The notes beneath the pieces were generated by a model, which was not told the DNA's origin, searched no databases, and saw nothing but the letters and a program-made list of their open reading frames with translations. A stretch of DNA of 64,000 bases from Bradyrhizobium sp. CCBAU 53351 (lineage in GTDB: Bacteria; Pseudomonadota; Alphaproteobacteria; Rhizobiales; Xanthobacteraceae). Both the position numbers and the translations under genes were made by a program. The stretch's first letter is position 1, and each line of letters opens with the position of its first letter. This document shows positions 1-6,087 of this stretch, one piece after another. The stretch spans positions 3,871,501-3,935,500 of the forward strand of contig NZ_CP030059.1 of the NCBI RefSeq assembly GCF_015291745.1, given 5' to 3'.

Positions 1-59
1 AAAAAGAGATTCGCCGGAACCTATGAACAGCTTGCACAGCCGCGAATCAAATTGATGCC

Positions 60-821
60 TCAATTGCCGACAAAGGGCCCGAGCGTTTCGCCGATGTCGT
101 GATGGATGACGAGGTCGGCGATGTCGTCTTGCTCGGTCGGCTCGCGATTGATGATCACCAGACGTGCACCGGCGTTCTTCGCCATCATCGGAAAGCCCGC
201 CGCCGGCCACACCACGAGCGAGGAACCGATGGCGATGAAGAGGTCGCAGGCTTGCGACAGCGCGGTCGCGCGCTGCATTTCGTCATCAGGCATCATCTGG
301 CCGAAGGAGATCGTGGCGGTCTTCACCGGTTCGTCGCAGGCGGCGCAGTTGGGTGCGGCGCCCTCCTCGTCGAAACGACGCTTCACCCAGTCGAGCGGAT
401 AGGCCTGCCCGCATCCGATGCAGCGCGCATAAGTGGTATTGCCGTGAAGTTCAATCACGTGCTCGCCGGCGAAGCCGGAGGCCTGGTGCAGATTGTCGAT
501 GTTCTGGGTGATGACGGCGGGAACCTTGCCGGCGCGGTAGAGCGAAGCGAGCGCGCGATGGCCGCGGCCGGGCTTTGCCGCCGCGAACACCTCTTCCATC
601 GCAAAACGCCGGCGCCAGGATTCGTCCCGCGCCTGCCGGCTTGCGACGAACTCGCCGAACTCGATCGGACGATAGCGCGTCCAAAGTCCGCCCGGGGAGC
701 GGAAGTCCGGAATGCCGCATTCGGTCGAGATGCCGGCGCCGGTGAACGGCACGATGACTTTTGCCTCGGCGATCATGTCGCCGAGCCGTTCAACGCCGCT
801 CTGAATATCCGATGCAATCAA
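60..821 (-). CDS. NAD-dependent protein deacylase (sirtuin, CobB-like)
   Basis: Removes acyl groups from protein lysines using NAD+ in the cytoplasm. From the chosen start the sirtuin motifs are complete: GAGIS (28-32), GIPDFR (36-41), TQNIDNLH (105-112), the catalytic His in ELHG (126) and two zinc-binding pairs, C134/C137 and C159/C162. The frame opens upstream at 866, but a TTG at 821 is preceded by GGGGAGG six bases away and gives 253 residues, normal for the family, so I take that start. It is transcribed away from the small gene at 1064. Family assignment is firm; the substrate is unknown. Confidence 0.93.
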   Translation of the reverse strand: MIASDIQSGVERLGDMIAEAKVIVPFTGAGISTECGIPDFRSPGGLWTRYRPIEFGEFVASRQARDESWRRRFAMEEVFAAAKPGRGHRALASLYRAGKVPAVITQNIDNLHQASGFAGEHVIELHGNTTYARCIGCGQAYPLDWVKRRFDEEGAAPNCAACDEPVKTATISFGQMMPDDEMQRATALSQACDLFIAIGSSLVVWPAAGFPMMAKNAGARLVIINREPTEQDDIADLVIHHDIGETLGPFVGN

Positions 822-1063
822 TCGCGGCCTCCCCGATTCGTCTTGCCCTGGCAGCAACATGCGCAAGCGGCAAGATTGTTGACGCTCTTATCAAGCGCTA
901 ACGCGATGCGCTCGGCAATTTTTTCCGGCCCTCGCTTATCACAATCCTGCAATGCCTCCTCCCCATTGACGCCCCATTCAGGAGCATCAATGGATGCGTG
1001 AATGCGACTCAAGATGATGCGGCGGCGTACTTGAGTTCAGTTAGTAAACCCGAGGGGATGGCT

Positions 1064-1228
1064 ATGACCGAAGACGAACAACGCAAAGCCCGTGAGCGCG
1101 ATGAGATCGCCGCCCGTGTCGCCGCCTTCCGTGCCACGCAGGAAAAGTTCAAGCGCGAGCGCGAGGAGTATTTCGTGTCGACGCTTGAGAATGCCCGCAA
1201 GGTCGAACGGCCCTCGCTTTGGCCGTAA
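1064..1228 (+). CDS. small charged protein of unknown function
   Basis: A 54-residue, highly charged, probably helical protein beginning MTEDEQRKAR and ending in RPSLWP. An ATG six bases earlier (1058) touches the GAGGGG ribosome-binding site, while the ATG at 1064 sits six bases after it, so 1064 is the better start. The strong terminator at 1261 closes the transcript. I recognise no family; the regular heptad-like E/R spacing suggests a coiled helix. Confidence 0.65.
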   Translation: MTEDEQRKARERDEIAARVAAFRATQEKFKREREEYFVSTLENARKVERPSLWP

Positions 1229-1256
1229 GACGTATCTGATCAATATAATGCGCATG

Positions 1257-1287
1257 AAAAAAGCCCGGAGCATCGCTCCGGGCTTTT
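1257..1287. terminator. bidirectional intrinsic terminator
   Basis: Perfect 11-bp stem AAGCCCGGAGC (1261-1271) / GCTCCGGGCTT (1275-1285) with a three-base loop. It has AAAA before and TTTT after, so it works for the + gene ending at 1228 and the - gene ending at 1310. Confidence 0.9.
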
Positions 1288-1309
1288 CGCTTGTTACGCT
1301 TGTCAGTCG

Positions 1310-1600
1310 TTACCAATGGCGCCAGTGGTGATGGTGCCGGTAGTACGGTCCGCCGCCGTAATAGGCGTAGGAGCCAGGCCCGTAATAATAGTCGGGGCCG
1401 TCATAATAGCCGTAGCGAGGGCCGTAATAGCCGTACGGATGGGACGCTGCGACCGCGCCCGCGGTGATTGCGCCGGCGGCGAGGCCGAATGCGAGGCCCG
1501 GGCCGATGCCGCGCCCGCGTGCCTCGGCAGGTGCAGGGGCTGCAACCGCGGTCACGCCGACGGCTGCGACGGTGGCCAGAACTGCCAGTGTCTTCTTCAT
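1310..1600 (-). CDS. small secreted Gly/Tyr/His-rich protein
   Basis: A 96-residue protein. A clear signal peptide (MKKTLAVLATVAAVGVTAVA, Ala-rich cleavage region near 26) is followed by a small Gly/Ala hydrophobic stretch and then a low-complexity tail of YYGP/YGYYDGP repeats ending in HHHHWRHW. The start is fixed by GGAGGA four bases upstream of the ATG; the frame stays open to 1846 but that extension lacks a signal peptide. Histidine- and tyrosine-rich exported tails like this are common in rhizobial envelope proteins of unknown role, possibly metal-binding (inference). Confidence 0.85.
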   Translation of the reverse strand: MKKTLAVLATVAAVGVTAVAAPAPAEARGRGIGPGLAFGLAAGAITAGAVAASHPYGYYGPRYGYYDGPDYYYGPGSYAYYGGGPYYRHHHHWRHW

Positions 1601-1697
1601 GCTCTCCTCCTTCGCGTCTTGCCGAGATAACGACGAGCGCCTGCGATAGTTGCGCGCAGGGCGCGGAACCGGCCCTGCAAAAAAATCGGCTGCGGCC

Positions 1698-1722
1698 GGA
1701 ACGAAACCGCCGGGTCCGCGTT
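1698..1722 (+). promoter_or_regulatory. EcfG-type general stress promoter
   Basis: GGAAC (1698-1702), 16 bases, CGTT (1719-1722): an exact match to the alphaproteobacterial EcfG sigma consensus. Transcription would begin near 1730, directly in front of a terminator-closed short transcript. Confidence 0.6.
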
Positions 1723-1729
1723 GCCCTTC

Positions 1730-1812
1730 CAAGTGCGGGAGCCTCCGCCATCCGGGTTGAGGCAACAGCACGAAGACCCCGTCGGCATCTCCGCGATGCC
1801 GGCGGGGTTTTT
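1730..1812 (+). ncRNA. candidate EcfG-dependent small RNA
   Basis: An approximately 83-nt transcript is implied by the EcfG motif at 1698-1722 and the intrinsic terminator at 1777-1812. The 5' part carries GCGGGAGCCTCCGC, which can fold with GCC/CCTCC exposed, and an alternative GCCTC/GAGGC pairing (1741-1745 with 1759-1763). No convincing reading frame fits between promoter and terminator. The layout resembles stress-sigma-dependent sRNAs such as Caulobacter GsrN (established example), but homology is not claimed. Confidence 0.5.
1777..1812 (+). terminator. intrinsic terminator of the candidate sRNA
   Basis: Stem CCCCGTCGGCAT (1777-1788) / ATGCCGGCGGGG (1796-1807), 12 pairs with one G-U, a seven-base loop, then TTTTT. 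Confidence 0.75.
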
Positions 1813-1882
1813 CCGTTTCACGGGAGCAATTGGCAGCACACGACATTGGCTGCCAGCGGGGCGGACGATCGAGGAGGAAGGT

Positions 1883-2113
1883 TTGCCATTATCCGCTTTG
1901 CTGGCCCGTATCCGCAAACTGGTTCCAAGATCCGACGATCGGCATTACGACGAGATCGTCCGCAACTTCGGTGTCGGCACACTGCACCCGCCGCCGACGC
2001 CGATGAGCGACCGCGAGCTGGCGCGGGCCATCGCCGAGTTCCTGAAAGACAAGCCGTCGAGCGAATCCGTTGCGGCCCTCGGCCGCCGCCTCGACCCCTC
2101 CTCTCCGGTTTGA
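1883..2113 (+). CDS. small protein of unknown function
   Basis: A 76-residue protein with a TTG start chosen because GAGGAGG lies five bases upstream; the frame is open further back but without a ribosome-binding site and across a terminator. Visible features are a basic amphipathic start (LLARIRKLVPRSDD) and a helical C-terminal half (MSDRELARAIAEFLKDK). I do not recognise the family. It is followed closely by the small gene at 2201. Confidence 0.55.
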   Translation: MPLSALLARIRKLVPRSDDRHYDEIVRNFGVGTLHPPPTPMSDRELARAIAEFLKDKPSSESVAALGRRLDPSSPV

Positions 2114-2142
2114 GTTGCTTCGAAGTTTTTCGGCGGGAGCAT

Positions 2143-2167
2143 GGAACCAGAAATACGCGCGGACGTT
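2143..2167 (+). promoter_or_regulatory. EcfG-type promoter before small gene
   Basis: GGAAC (2143-2147), 16 bases, CGTT (2164-2167), exact consensus. It overlaps the first codons of a longer possible frame starting at 2141, which argues that the real start is the downstream ATG at 2201. Confidence 0.55.
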
Positions 2168-2200
2168 GAATCCTCTTCACGTAAAGTGGAAGTGGCCGAC

Positions 2201-2326
2201 ATGCCCGCCTGGCTCGAAGTCTTGCTCAACCTGTCCGGCTACGCCGGCTTCGTGGCGCTCGCCTCGCGCGGCACCGCGTGCCCGCGCGAGGCCGCCGACA
2301 ATCGCAGCTACAGCGACGACCGCTAA
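2201..2326 (+). CDS. 41-residue small protein, stress-promoter linked
   Basis: Begins MPAWLEVLLNLSGYAGFVAL, a short amphipathic to hydrophobic helix, followed by a polar tail with one Cys. The start at 2201 is preferred over 2141 because an EcfG-type promoter occupies 2143-2167 and GGAAG lies nine bases before the ATG. The stop codon falls in the first copy of a 17-bp repeat. Function unknown. Confidence 0.5.
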   Translation: MPAWLEVLLNLSGYAGFVALASRGTACPREAADNRSYSDDR

Positions 2327-2358
2327 TTGGCGTGCGCCGATCTAATTGGCGTGCGCCG
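2323..2358. repeat. 17-bp tandem repeat at convergent gene ends
   Basis: CTAATTGGCGTGCGCCG occurs at 2323-2339 and again at 2342-2358. The + gene stops in the first copy (TAA 2324-2326) and the - gene stops in the second (its TAG is CTA at 2342-2344). Confidence 0.9.
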
Positions 2359-2539
2359 CTTGGCCCGCCGTGCGCACCAGCCGATCGGCCTTGACCGCGA
2401 CGCGCGTGTCCTCGACCTGCGGCCGCAGTGAGAAGCTGACCACCACGAAAGCGAGACAAAACAGCGTGCCGACAATGGCGACGCGCCGGTAGGTGTGCCG
2501 GTCGCCCTGGTAAAAAGAAGGCTGTGAAAAAGGTGTCAT
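2342..2539 (-). CDS. small single-pass membrane protein
   Basis: 65 residues: a polar N-terminus (MTPFSQPSFYQGDRHTYRR), one transmembrane helix near 20-38 (VAIVGTLFCLAFVVVSFSL), and a charged C-terminal tail. Topology by the positive-inside rule would put the N-terminus in the cytoplasm. The frame continues upstream to 2590; I chose the internal ATG because it gives a compact bitopic protein, but the ribosome-binding site is weak. No family recognised. Confidence 0.6.
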   Translation of the reverse strand: MTPFSQPSFYQGDRHTYRRVAIVGTLFCLAFVVVSFSLRPQVEDTRVAVKADRLVRTAGQAAHAN

Positions 2540-2869
2540 GACAAAATTGCTTCTTGGCAAAGTCGTTTCTTGCTTGTCCTTGCCAGACACCTACCCCAAG
2601 CAGCGCCAAGCGCAACGCGATTGGGCTTTTAACCTAACCGAATAGGGTTATCGGCTTCCGCGCAAATGATCGTTAGGATTTGCGCGAAAGCGCCGCTCGC
2701 GGCGAGCCGCTTTCGATATAGCGAAGCCGAGGTTGCGCCAGCGCGACTTGCCGACCGGCTTTGTTCCAGCTTCGACACTCTTTCGTTCTCGAAGAACGAA
2801 TCGGAATCGAAGAAACCGGCGCGGAGCAGGTCTTAATAAAACTTACCAGCGGCGCGCGGCACGACGCGA
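2540..2869. other. intergenic stretch with stacked hairpins
   Basis: No convincing gene. It holds GCGCAAAT (2660-2667) / ATTTGCGC (2678-2685), then CGAAAGCG (2685-2692) / CGCTTTCG (2708-2715) with an inner GCTCGC/GCGAGC pairing, then the palindrome at 2782-2800. This much secondary structure suggests repeat remnants or an untranslated RNA region. Confidence 0.6.
2775..2808. repeat. palindromic intergenic element, copy 1
   Basis: Core TTCGTTCTCGAAGAACGAA (2782-2800), perfect 8-bp arms around CGA, with outer CTTCGA/TCGAAG pairing. On the - strand it lies about 70 bases after the stop of the gene ending at 2870. Homologous to the element at 3175-3213. Confidence 0.8.
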
Positions 2870-3052
2870 TCACGGCGTATCGGGCGATGTCGTATCGGGA
2901 GATATCGTCTCAGGAAATGTCGCATCGGAAGACGCCGCATCAGCAGACGTCGGTGGCACCTGCGGCACCGACGGCCTGGCTTTGCGCGTGCGCGGGTGCC
3001 GATCATACCAGAACACTTTTGCGATCTCGGCGAGAAACCAGCACTCATCCAT
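2870..3052 (-). CDS. small protein with pentapeptide-repeat tail
   Basis: 60 residues beginning MDECWFLAEIAKVFWYDRHP. An aromatic-rich helical head is followed by a basic linker and a tail built of about five degenerate five-residue units (SSDAT, FPETI, SPDTT, SPDTP), encoded by 15-bp tandem repeats. GGAGAG four bases upstream of the ATG at 3052 supports this start over the longer frame. No family recognised; tail length could vary between strains by repeat slippage (inference). Confidence 0.55.
   Translation of the reverse strand: MDECWFLAEIAKVFWYDRHPRTRKARPSVPQVPPTSADAASSDATFPETISPDTTSPDTP
2886..2945. repeat. 15-bp degenerate tandem repeat
   Basis: Four contiguous units (2886, 2901, 2916, 2931) of the form GATGTCGTATCGGGA with two to five differences each, plus partial units on both sides. 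They lie inside the small - strand gene and keep its frame. Confidence 0.75.
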
Positions 3053-3174
3053 CTCGCTCTCCCTCGCCTCACCCCTTACGGAGTAGACGCCGAGAGAACT
3101 GTGCGAGACCTCACGCTGTCCTGTTCTGAGACGCGCGGCCGCATCGCTGCCAACAGGCGCAGCTTGTTCTGCAT

Positions 3175-3213
3175 CCGACTCCATTTCGTTCTCGAAGAAC
3201 GAATCGGAGTCGG
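3175..3213. repeat. palindromic intergenic element, copy 2
   Basis: The same 19-bp core as copy 1 (3185-3203), here extended by CCGACTCC/GGAGTCGG outer arms. Positioned about 25 bases after the stop of the - strand zinc-ribbon gene, as copy 1 follows its own gene. Confidence 0.85.
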
Positions 3214-3235
3214 AAAAATCAGCGCGAAGCGATTC

Positions 3236-3418
3236 CTAACGATCGATGAAAGCGCGCGACGCCACGTCTTCGGCGGCAGGACTCGTCGCCAACACAATCT
3301 TCGGCGACAAGAATTTCGAGGCGACCGCAAACACGATGACGATCTCGCGGCACGGCTCGCATCGAAAGCTGTTGGCGGAAACCGCCGTCATCGGCTTGGC
3401 GCATCGCGGGCATGTCAT
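3236..3418 (-). CDS. small zinc-ribbon protein
   Basis: 60 residues with two CxxC pairs at the N-terminus (MTCPRCAKPM and FRCEPCRE), the signature of a zinc ribbon, followed by a hydrophobic segment and a short tail. There is no ribosome-binding site before the ATG; instead an EcfG-type -10 element ends nine bases upstream, so the message may be leaderless. It could also be read through from the LexA-linked gene at 3633. Function unknown; small zinc ribbons often bind nucleic acid or protein partners. Confidence 0.6.
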   Translation of the reverse strand: MTCPRCAKPMTAVSANSFRCEPCREIVIVFAVASKFLSPKIVLATSPAAEDVASRAFIDR

Positions 3419-3426
3419 ACGGGCCG

Positions 3427-3451
3427 AACGCTGACGGCACAGGTTCGTTCC
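3427..3451 (-). promoter_or_regulatory. EcfG-type promoter of the zinc-ribbon gene
   Basis: On the - strand GGAAC (3451-3447), 16 bases, CGTT (3430-3427), exact consensus. The spacing puts the transcript start at or within a few bases of the ATG at 3418. Confidence 0.55.
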
Positions 3452-3495
3452 TGCGCCTCCATTCCCGCATGTGCGACGGTGTCCATCGGCGCAGA

Positions 3496-3633
3496 TCAAG
3501 CCGCCCGCTTCGCTTTGCCCTTCTCCGAGAAGCATTCCAGGATCTGAATGCGGAGCTCTTCGGCCGCCGGACCTTCGAGCCTCCTGAGTTCGTTCCAGAG
3601 CCTGATCACTTCGCGCTGCTTTTCGACGGTCAT
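3496..3633 (-). CDS. 45-residue helical protein, LexA-box linked
   Basis: Begins MTVEKQREVIRLWNELRRLE and ends in a basic KGKAKRAA tail. It is predicted all-helical with an acidic/basic amphipathic pattern and one Cys. GGGAGG lies six bases upstream of the ATG. A perfect GAAC-N7-GAAC LexA box sits 39 bases upstream, making it a candidate SOS-induced protein. The size suggests a regulator or inhibitor peptide, but no family is recognised. Confidence 0.65.
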   Translation of the reverse strand: MTVEKQREVIRLWNELRRLEGPAAEELRIQILECFSEKGKAKRAA

Positions 3634-3671
3634 GAGTCGCCTCCCATCTGTCTACCTAAGATGGCTCACTA

Positions 3672-3686
3672 GAACAAAATGAGAAC
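3672..3686 (-). promoter_or_regulatory. LexA (SOS) box
   Basis: GAAC (3672-3675), seven bases, GAAC (3683-3686); on the - strand GTTC-TCATTTT-GTTC, which is the established alphaproteobacterial LexA operator. It lies just upstream of the 45-residue gene at 3633. Confidence 0.7.
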
Positions 3687-3710
3687 AAAAAGTCCAGTCC
3701 CTCGCGCGAT

Positions 3711-3741
3711 GTCCCCTGGCATGCGCGGTCCCCTGGCATGC
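3711..3741. repeat. 14-bp direct repeat
   Basis: GTCCCCTGGCATGC at 3711-3724 and 3728-3741, a 17-bp period. Confidence 0.8.
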
Positions 3742-3783
3742 CGCGTTGAACCTATTCGGTGCAGCGCGGACCCATGGGAGCCG

Positions 3784-3912
3784 GGGATTTCAGCGCCCAG
3801 TCATATGGCAGCGCCGCCGTGGACGAACATATGCCGTCACCGCGGCGCCGTTGCTTTTTGGATTTTCAATTTTAAGTTAGAGCTACGGCTGGCGGCCAGG
3901 CGCTGAAATCCC
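3784..3912. repeat. 129-bp segment bounded by 14-bp inverted repeats
   Basis: GGGATTTCAGCGCC (3784-3797) and GGCGCTGAAATCCC (3899-3912) are perfectly complementary. The interior holds CATATG twice and a GC-rich hairpin, then an AT-rich stretch. It could be a miniature inverted-repeat element or an alternative pairing partner for the RNA that follows. Confidence 0.6.
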
Positions 3913-3961
3913 AACGCCGTCAGCCAAAAGAGCCCCGCGCGAAAGCGCGGGGTTTTCTTTT
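3882..3961 (+). ncRNA. candidate small RNA
   Basis: Downstream of an AT-rich possible promoter (TTGCTT at 3851, TAAGTT near 3873) comes a 10-bp stem GGCTGGCGGC (3887-3896) / GCCGTCAGCC (3916-3925) and then a strong terminator. The loop carries GGCGCTGAAATCCC, complementary to 3784-3797. No reading frame is present. The promoter is the weak point. Confidence 0.4.
3933..3961 (+). terminator. intrinsic terminator
   Basis: CCCCGCGC (3933-3940), GAAA tetraloop, GCGCGGGG (3945-3952), then TTTTCTTTT. Confidence 0.9.
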
Positions 3962-4030
3962 GACCGGGGTTGTCTTTTGACCAGGGCCTTCTTCAGACGA
4001 TGTGGCCGACGGCCGCCCACTGCAGCAACG

Positions 4031-4056
4031 GGAACGAATTTTCCGTCTTTCGCATT
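4031..4056 (+). promoter_or_regulatory. possible ECF-sigma promoter
   Basis: GGAAC (4031-4035), 15 bases, CGCATT (4051-4056). The same arrangement precedes the - strand gene at 28798. It can be read as an EcfG motif with a CATT instead of CGTT -10 element. Confidence 0.25.
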
Positions 4057-4144
4057 GACGGCCGAACCAAGCGGCGCTGCCCGTCGCGCGAGACAGCGCA
4101 GCTGCGAAAGACCCCGCACCGCGCCCGTCACTCTCGAGGCGCCG

Positions 4145-4321
4145 ATGATCTGCGAGTTCTGCGAGGCCGAGATCCCGATCGGGCTTTCAGTCTGCCCGGC
4201 TTGCGGGACACCGCAGAGCGCACCCGGACAGGCCGACCGGCGCGCGCTGTGGTTTGTCCTGATCGTCGTGGTGATGTTCGGCATCGCCGTCGCCGAGCAC
4301 CATTTGTTCGTCGGCAATTGA
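4145..4321 (+). CDS. zinc-ribbon membrane protein
   Basis: 58 residues. An N-terminal zinc ribbon (MICEFCEAEIP and VCPACGTP, four cysteines) is joined by a short linker to one C-terminal transmembrane helix (LWFVLIVVVMFGIAVA), so it is a tail-anchored cytoplasmic zinc ribbon. GAGGCG lies just upstream of the ATG. Rhizobial genomes often carry such short zinc-ribbon anchors; the role is unknown. Confidence 0.75.
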   Translation: MICEFCEAEIPIGLSVCPACGTPQSAPGQADRRALWFVLIVVVMFGIAVAEHHLFVGN

Positions 4322-4371
4322 TCGCTACGCCGTCTCGCAGACGAGCCGGCGGCAGCGACCTCGCCGGCGCC

Positions 4372-4668
4372 TCAGACGGCGTCCTTGGCGACCTTCAGCG
4401 GCGAGGCCTTGACCGACTTGCTCGCGGGCTTGGCCGCAAACTGCATCGGCTCCTTGGTGAAGGGATTGACGCCCATGCGGGCTTCGGTTGCCGGCTTGTT
4501 CACCACCGACATCTTCACGAAGCCGGGAATGACGAACTCACCGGACTCGTTGAGCTCCTTGTATCCGACCGTCGCCATGTATTCGATCACCGACTTCACG
4601 TCGTTCTTCGAAAGCTGCGTGCCCTCGGCAATTGCATCAATCAATTGGGTCTTCGTCATCTTCGCCAT
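4372..4668 (-). CDS. HU-family DNA-binding protein
   Basis: A 98-residue histone-like protein of the HU/IHF family. It shows the dimerisation helices (TKTQLIDAIAEGTQLSKNDVKSVIEYMATVGYKEL), the beta-arm region with VNPFTKEPM in place of the usual RNPQTGE, and a Lys/Ala-rich C-terminus. It binds and bends DNA as a dimer. The sequence is divergent from the main HU, so it is probably a secondary paralogue. Confidence 0.9.
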   Translation of the reverse strand: MAKMTKTQLIDAIAEGTQLSKNDVKSVIEYMATVGYKELNESGEFVIPGFVKMSVVNKPATEARMGVNPFTKEPMQFAAKPASKSVKASPLKVAKDAV

Positions 4669-5025
4669 GTCTGAATTCCTTTTGTGCGCGCGAGCAACTT
4701 TCGCTGTGGACGCGGCCTGAAGCGCGGGGGGCGCGCTGCTGATTTCATGCCAGAGGTCATGAAGTGACGGGGCTTAGAACCCATCGAGGCCGAAAACGCA
4801 AGCAGGGGTTCTGCGGGGTTCCCGACTTCCTGTGCAAGATGTCGCAGGACCCGCCGCTTTCCTTTTTGAACCATTTTGCGGCTGGCGCGTCATATCATTG
4901 AAGTCCCTAAGCTTCACCCCACCAGAGAGCCCCGCTTCCCCCAGGCGGGGTTTTCGTTTTTTTGGGGGGCATGGCAGATCGCCCCGGCTGCTATAAGAGC
5001 CTTGGGGGTTTCTCGTGGGGTGCTC
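4669..5025. other. intergenic region with terminator
   Basis: No gene found. It holds AGAACCC (4778-4784) paired with a later GGGTTCT, a TTGAAC/TCATAT promoter-like pair near 4866-4895, and the terminator at 4930-4957. A short transcript between the last two is possible but unsupported. Confidence 0.5.
4930..4957 (+). terminator. intrinsic terminator
   Basis: CCCCGC (4930-4935) / GCGGGG (4945-4950) followed by TTTTCGTTTTTTT. Confidence 0.75.
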
Positions 5026-5517
5026 GTGAAGGTCGCTATCGTCATCGCAGGCTTGATCGTCGTTGCTGTCGCGGCTCTCGTCGCGATCCAGCCGAGCTTC
5101 CTGAAGCCCGCGTCCCTTGCCCTCGTGAAGAAGTCCGACATCTTCGGCTTCTCGCCCGGGATGGCGTTCGAGGAGACCAGCAAGCTCGTCAATCAACGCC
5201 ACTATCTCTGCCGCCCGGGCCGCAACGCCTCCACCCTCGAATGCGACATCAACGGCGCCAAGGTCACGGTTGAAAGCGACGAGGCGGACGCCAGGCGCCC
5301 GATCTGGCGCGTCAATGCGACGTTGAACAATCCGGGGGAGCAGGACGCCGCGGTCAAATCGATCTCCGACCAGTTCAACGCGCAGGCCATCAAGGACCGG
5401 GAGGGATGGACATGGATCGTCGGCCGCGGGCTCAAGCTGAGCTATGACGGCCTCGCCTTGAACCTCGTCGACGAGGCCGCGGAGGCCCGGCTCCGCAAGG
5501 CGGAAGCAAAGCGCTAG
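5026..5517 (+). CDS. signal-anchored protein of unknown function
   Basis: 163 residues from a GTG start. An N-terminal hydrophobic segment (VAIVIAGLIVVAVAALVAI) acts as anchor or signal, followed by a soluble domain with a C...C pair (LCRPGRNASTLEC) and a helical C-terminus. GTGGGG five bases upstream favours GTG 5026 over GTG 5020. The frame is open to 4876 but that part crosses the terminator at 4930. No family recognised. Confidence 0.75.
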   Translation: MKVAIVIAGLIVVAVAALVAIQPSFLKPASLALVKKSDIFGFSPGMAFEETSKLVNQRHYLCRPGRNASTLECDINGAKVTVESDEADARRPIWRVNATLNNPGEQDAAVKSISDQFNAQAIKDREGWTWIVGRGLKLSYDGLALNLVDEAAEARLRKAEAKR

Positions 5518-5629
5518 GGCGTGACGTCACCTCGTCGTGAAACTTGTGGCCCGGCTCGCCTTGTTGACACTTCAGTAACCCAACGCCGCCAAGCTCCATT
5601 CAGTCTCGTTGCGTTGGAGTATCCTCACA

Positions 5630-5932
5630 GTGCTGGATTTTGAAGAGCTGCGTGAACTCGCAGCCGATGTTCGTGTTTTTGTCGAGCTCGCCGAGGACAA
5701 GGCCGAAGCGCTCAAAGCGGTCATCGCGGCCTATGACGTGGTCCTGGCGATCTTCCCCACCCACGAGGGCATGGGCCTCCATGTCATCAAGGGCAGCGAG
5801 ATCCTAGACAGGATTGCAAAATCAGGCAGCCATGCGATCTACAGCCACACGGCGGTCGCGGTCCCCGACCTGCAACATGCGCAAGCGCTCAAGCTGCTGA
5901 CGGCTCCGGTCGAACAACGGATCGCAGCCTAA
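5630..5932 (+). CDS. small soluble protein of unknown function
   Basis: 100 residues from GTG 5630 (GGAG ten bases upstream); a TTG at 5609 would add seven residues. It begins MLDFEELRELAADVRVFVEL, then has a hydrophobic strand-like core (VVLAIFPTHEGMGLHVI) and a C-terminal helix. No motif recognised. Confidence 0.7.
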   Translation: MLDFEELRELAADVRVFVELAEDKAEALKAVIAAYDVVLAIFPTHEGMGLHVIKGSEILDRIAKSGSHAIYSHTAVAVPDLQHAQALKLLTAPVEQRIAA

Positions 5933-5958
5933 GCATCATCCCGACCCGGAGGCCCCGT

Positions 5959-6034
5959 TAACGCAAAGCGCGAAGCGGTTTTCCGGGAAGTTCATCCGCA
6001 AACAACAACCCAAGGCGCGATGATCTCATCGCGC
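5959..6034. repeat. dispersed intergenic repeat with palindrome
   Basis: Carries the AACGCAAAGCGCGAAGCGG / TTTTCCGGG signature seen widely in this genus, ending in the palindrome GCGCGATGA-TC-TCATCGCGC (6015-6034). A related short piece is at about 31938-31970. Confidence 0.5.
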
Positions 6035-6087
6035 TTTGGTTGCCGGCAGCCGGCCCGGCTGCCGTCGCCGGAGCTGCCGAGGTCCCG

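Noticed and set aside
1831..1855. Sigma-54 promoter (TGGCAGC...TTGGC)
   Set aside because: The invariant GG-N10-GC spacing is not met; it is better described as an imperfect inverted repeat.
3784..3961. 6S RNA or tmRNA
   Set aside because: The segment lacks the large central bubble and length pattern of 6S RNA and has no tag-like frame or tRNA-like end.
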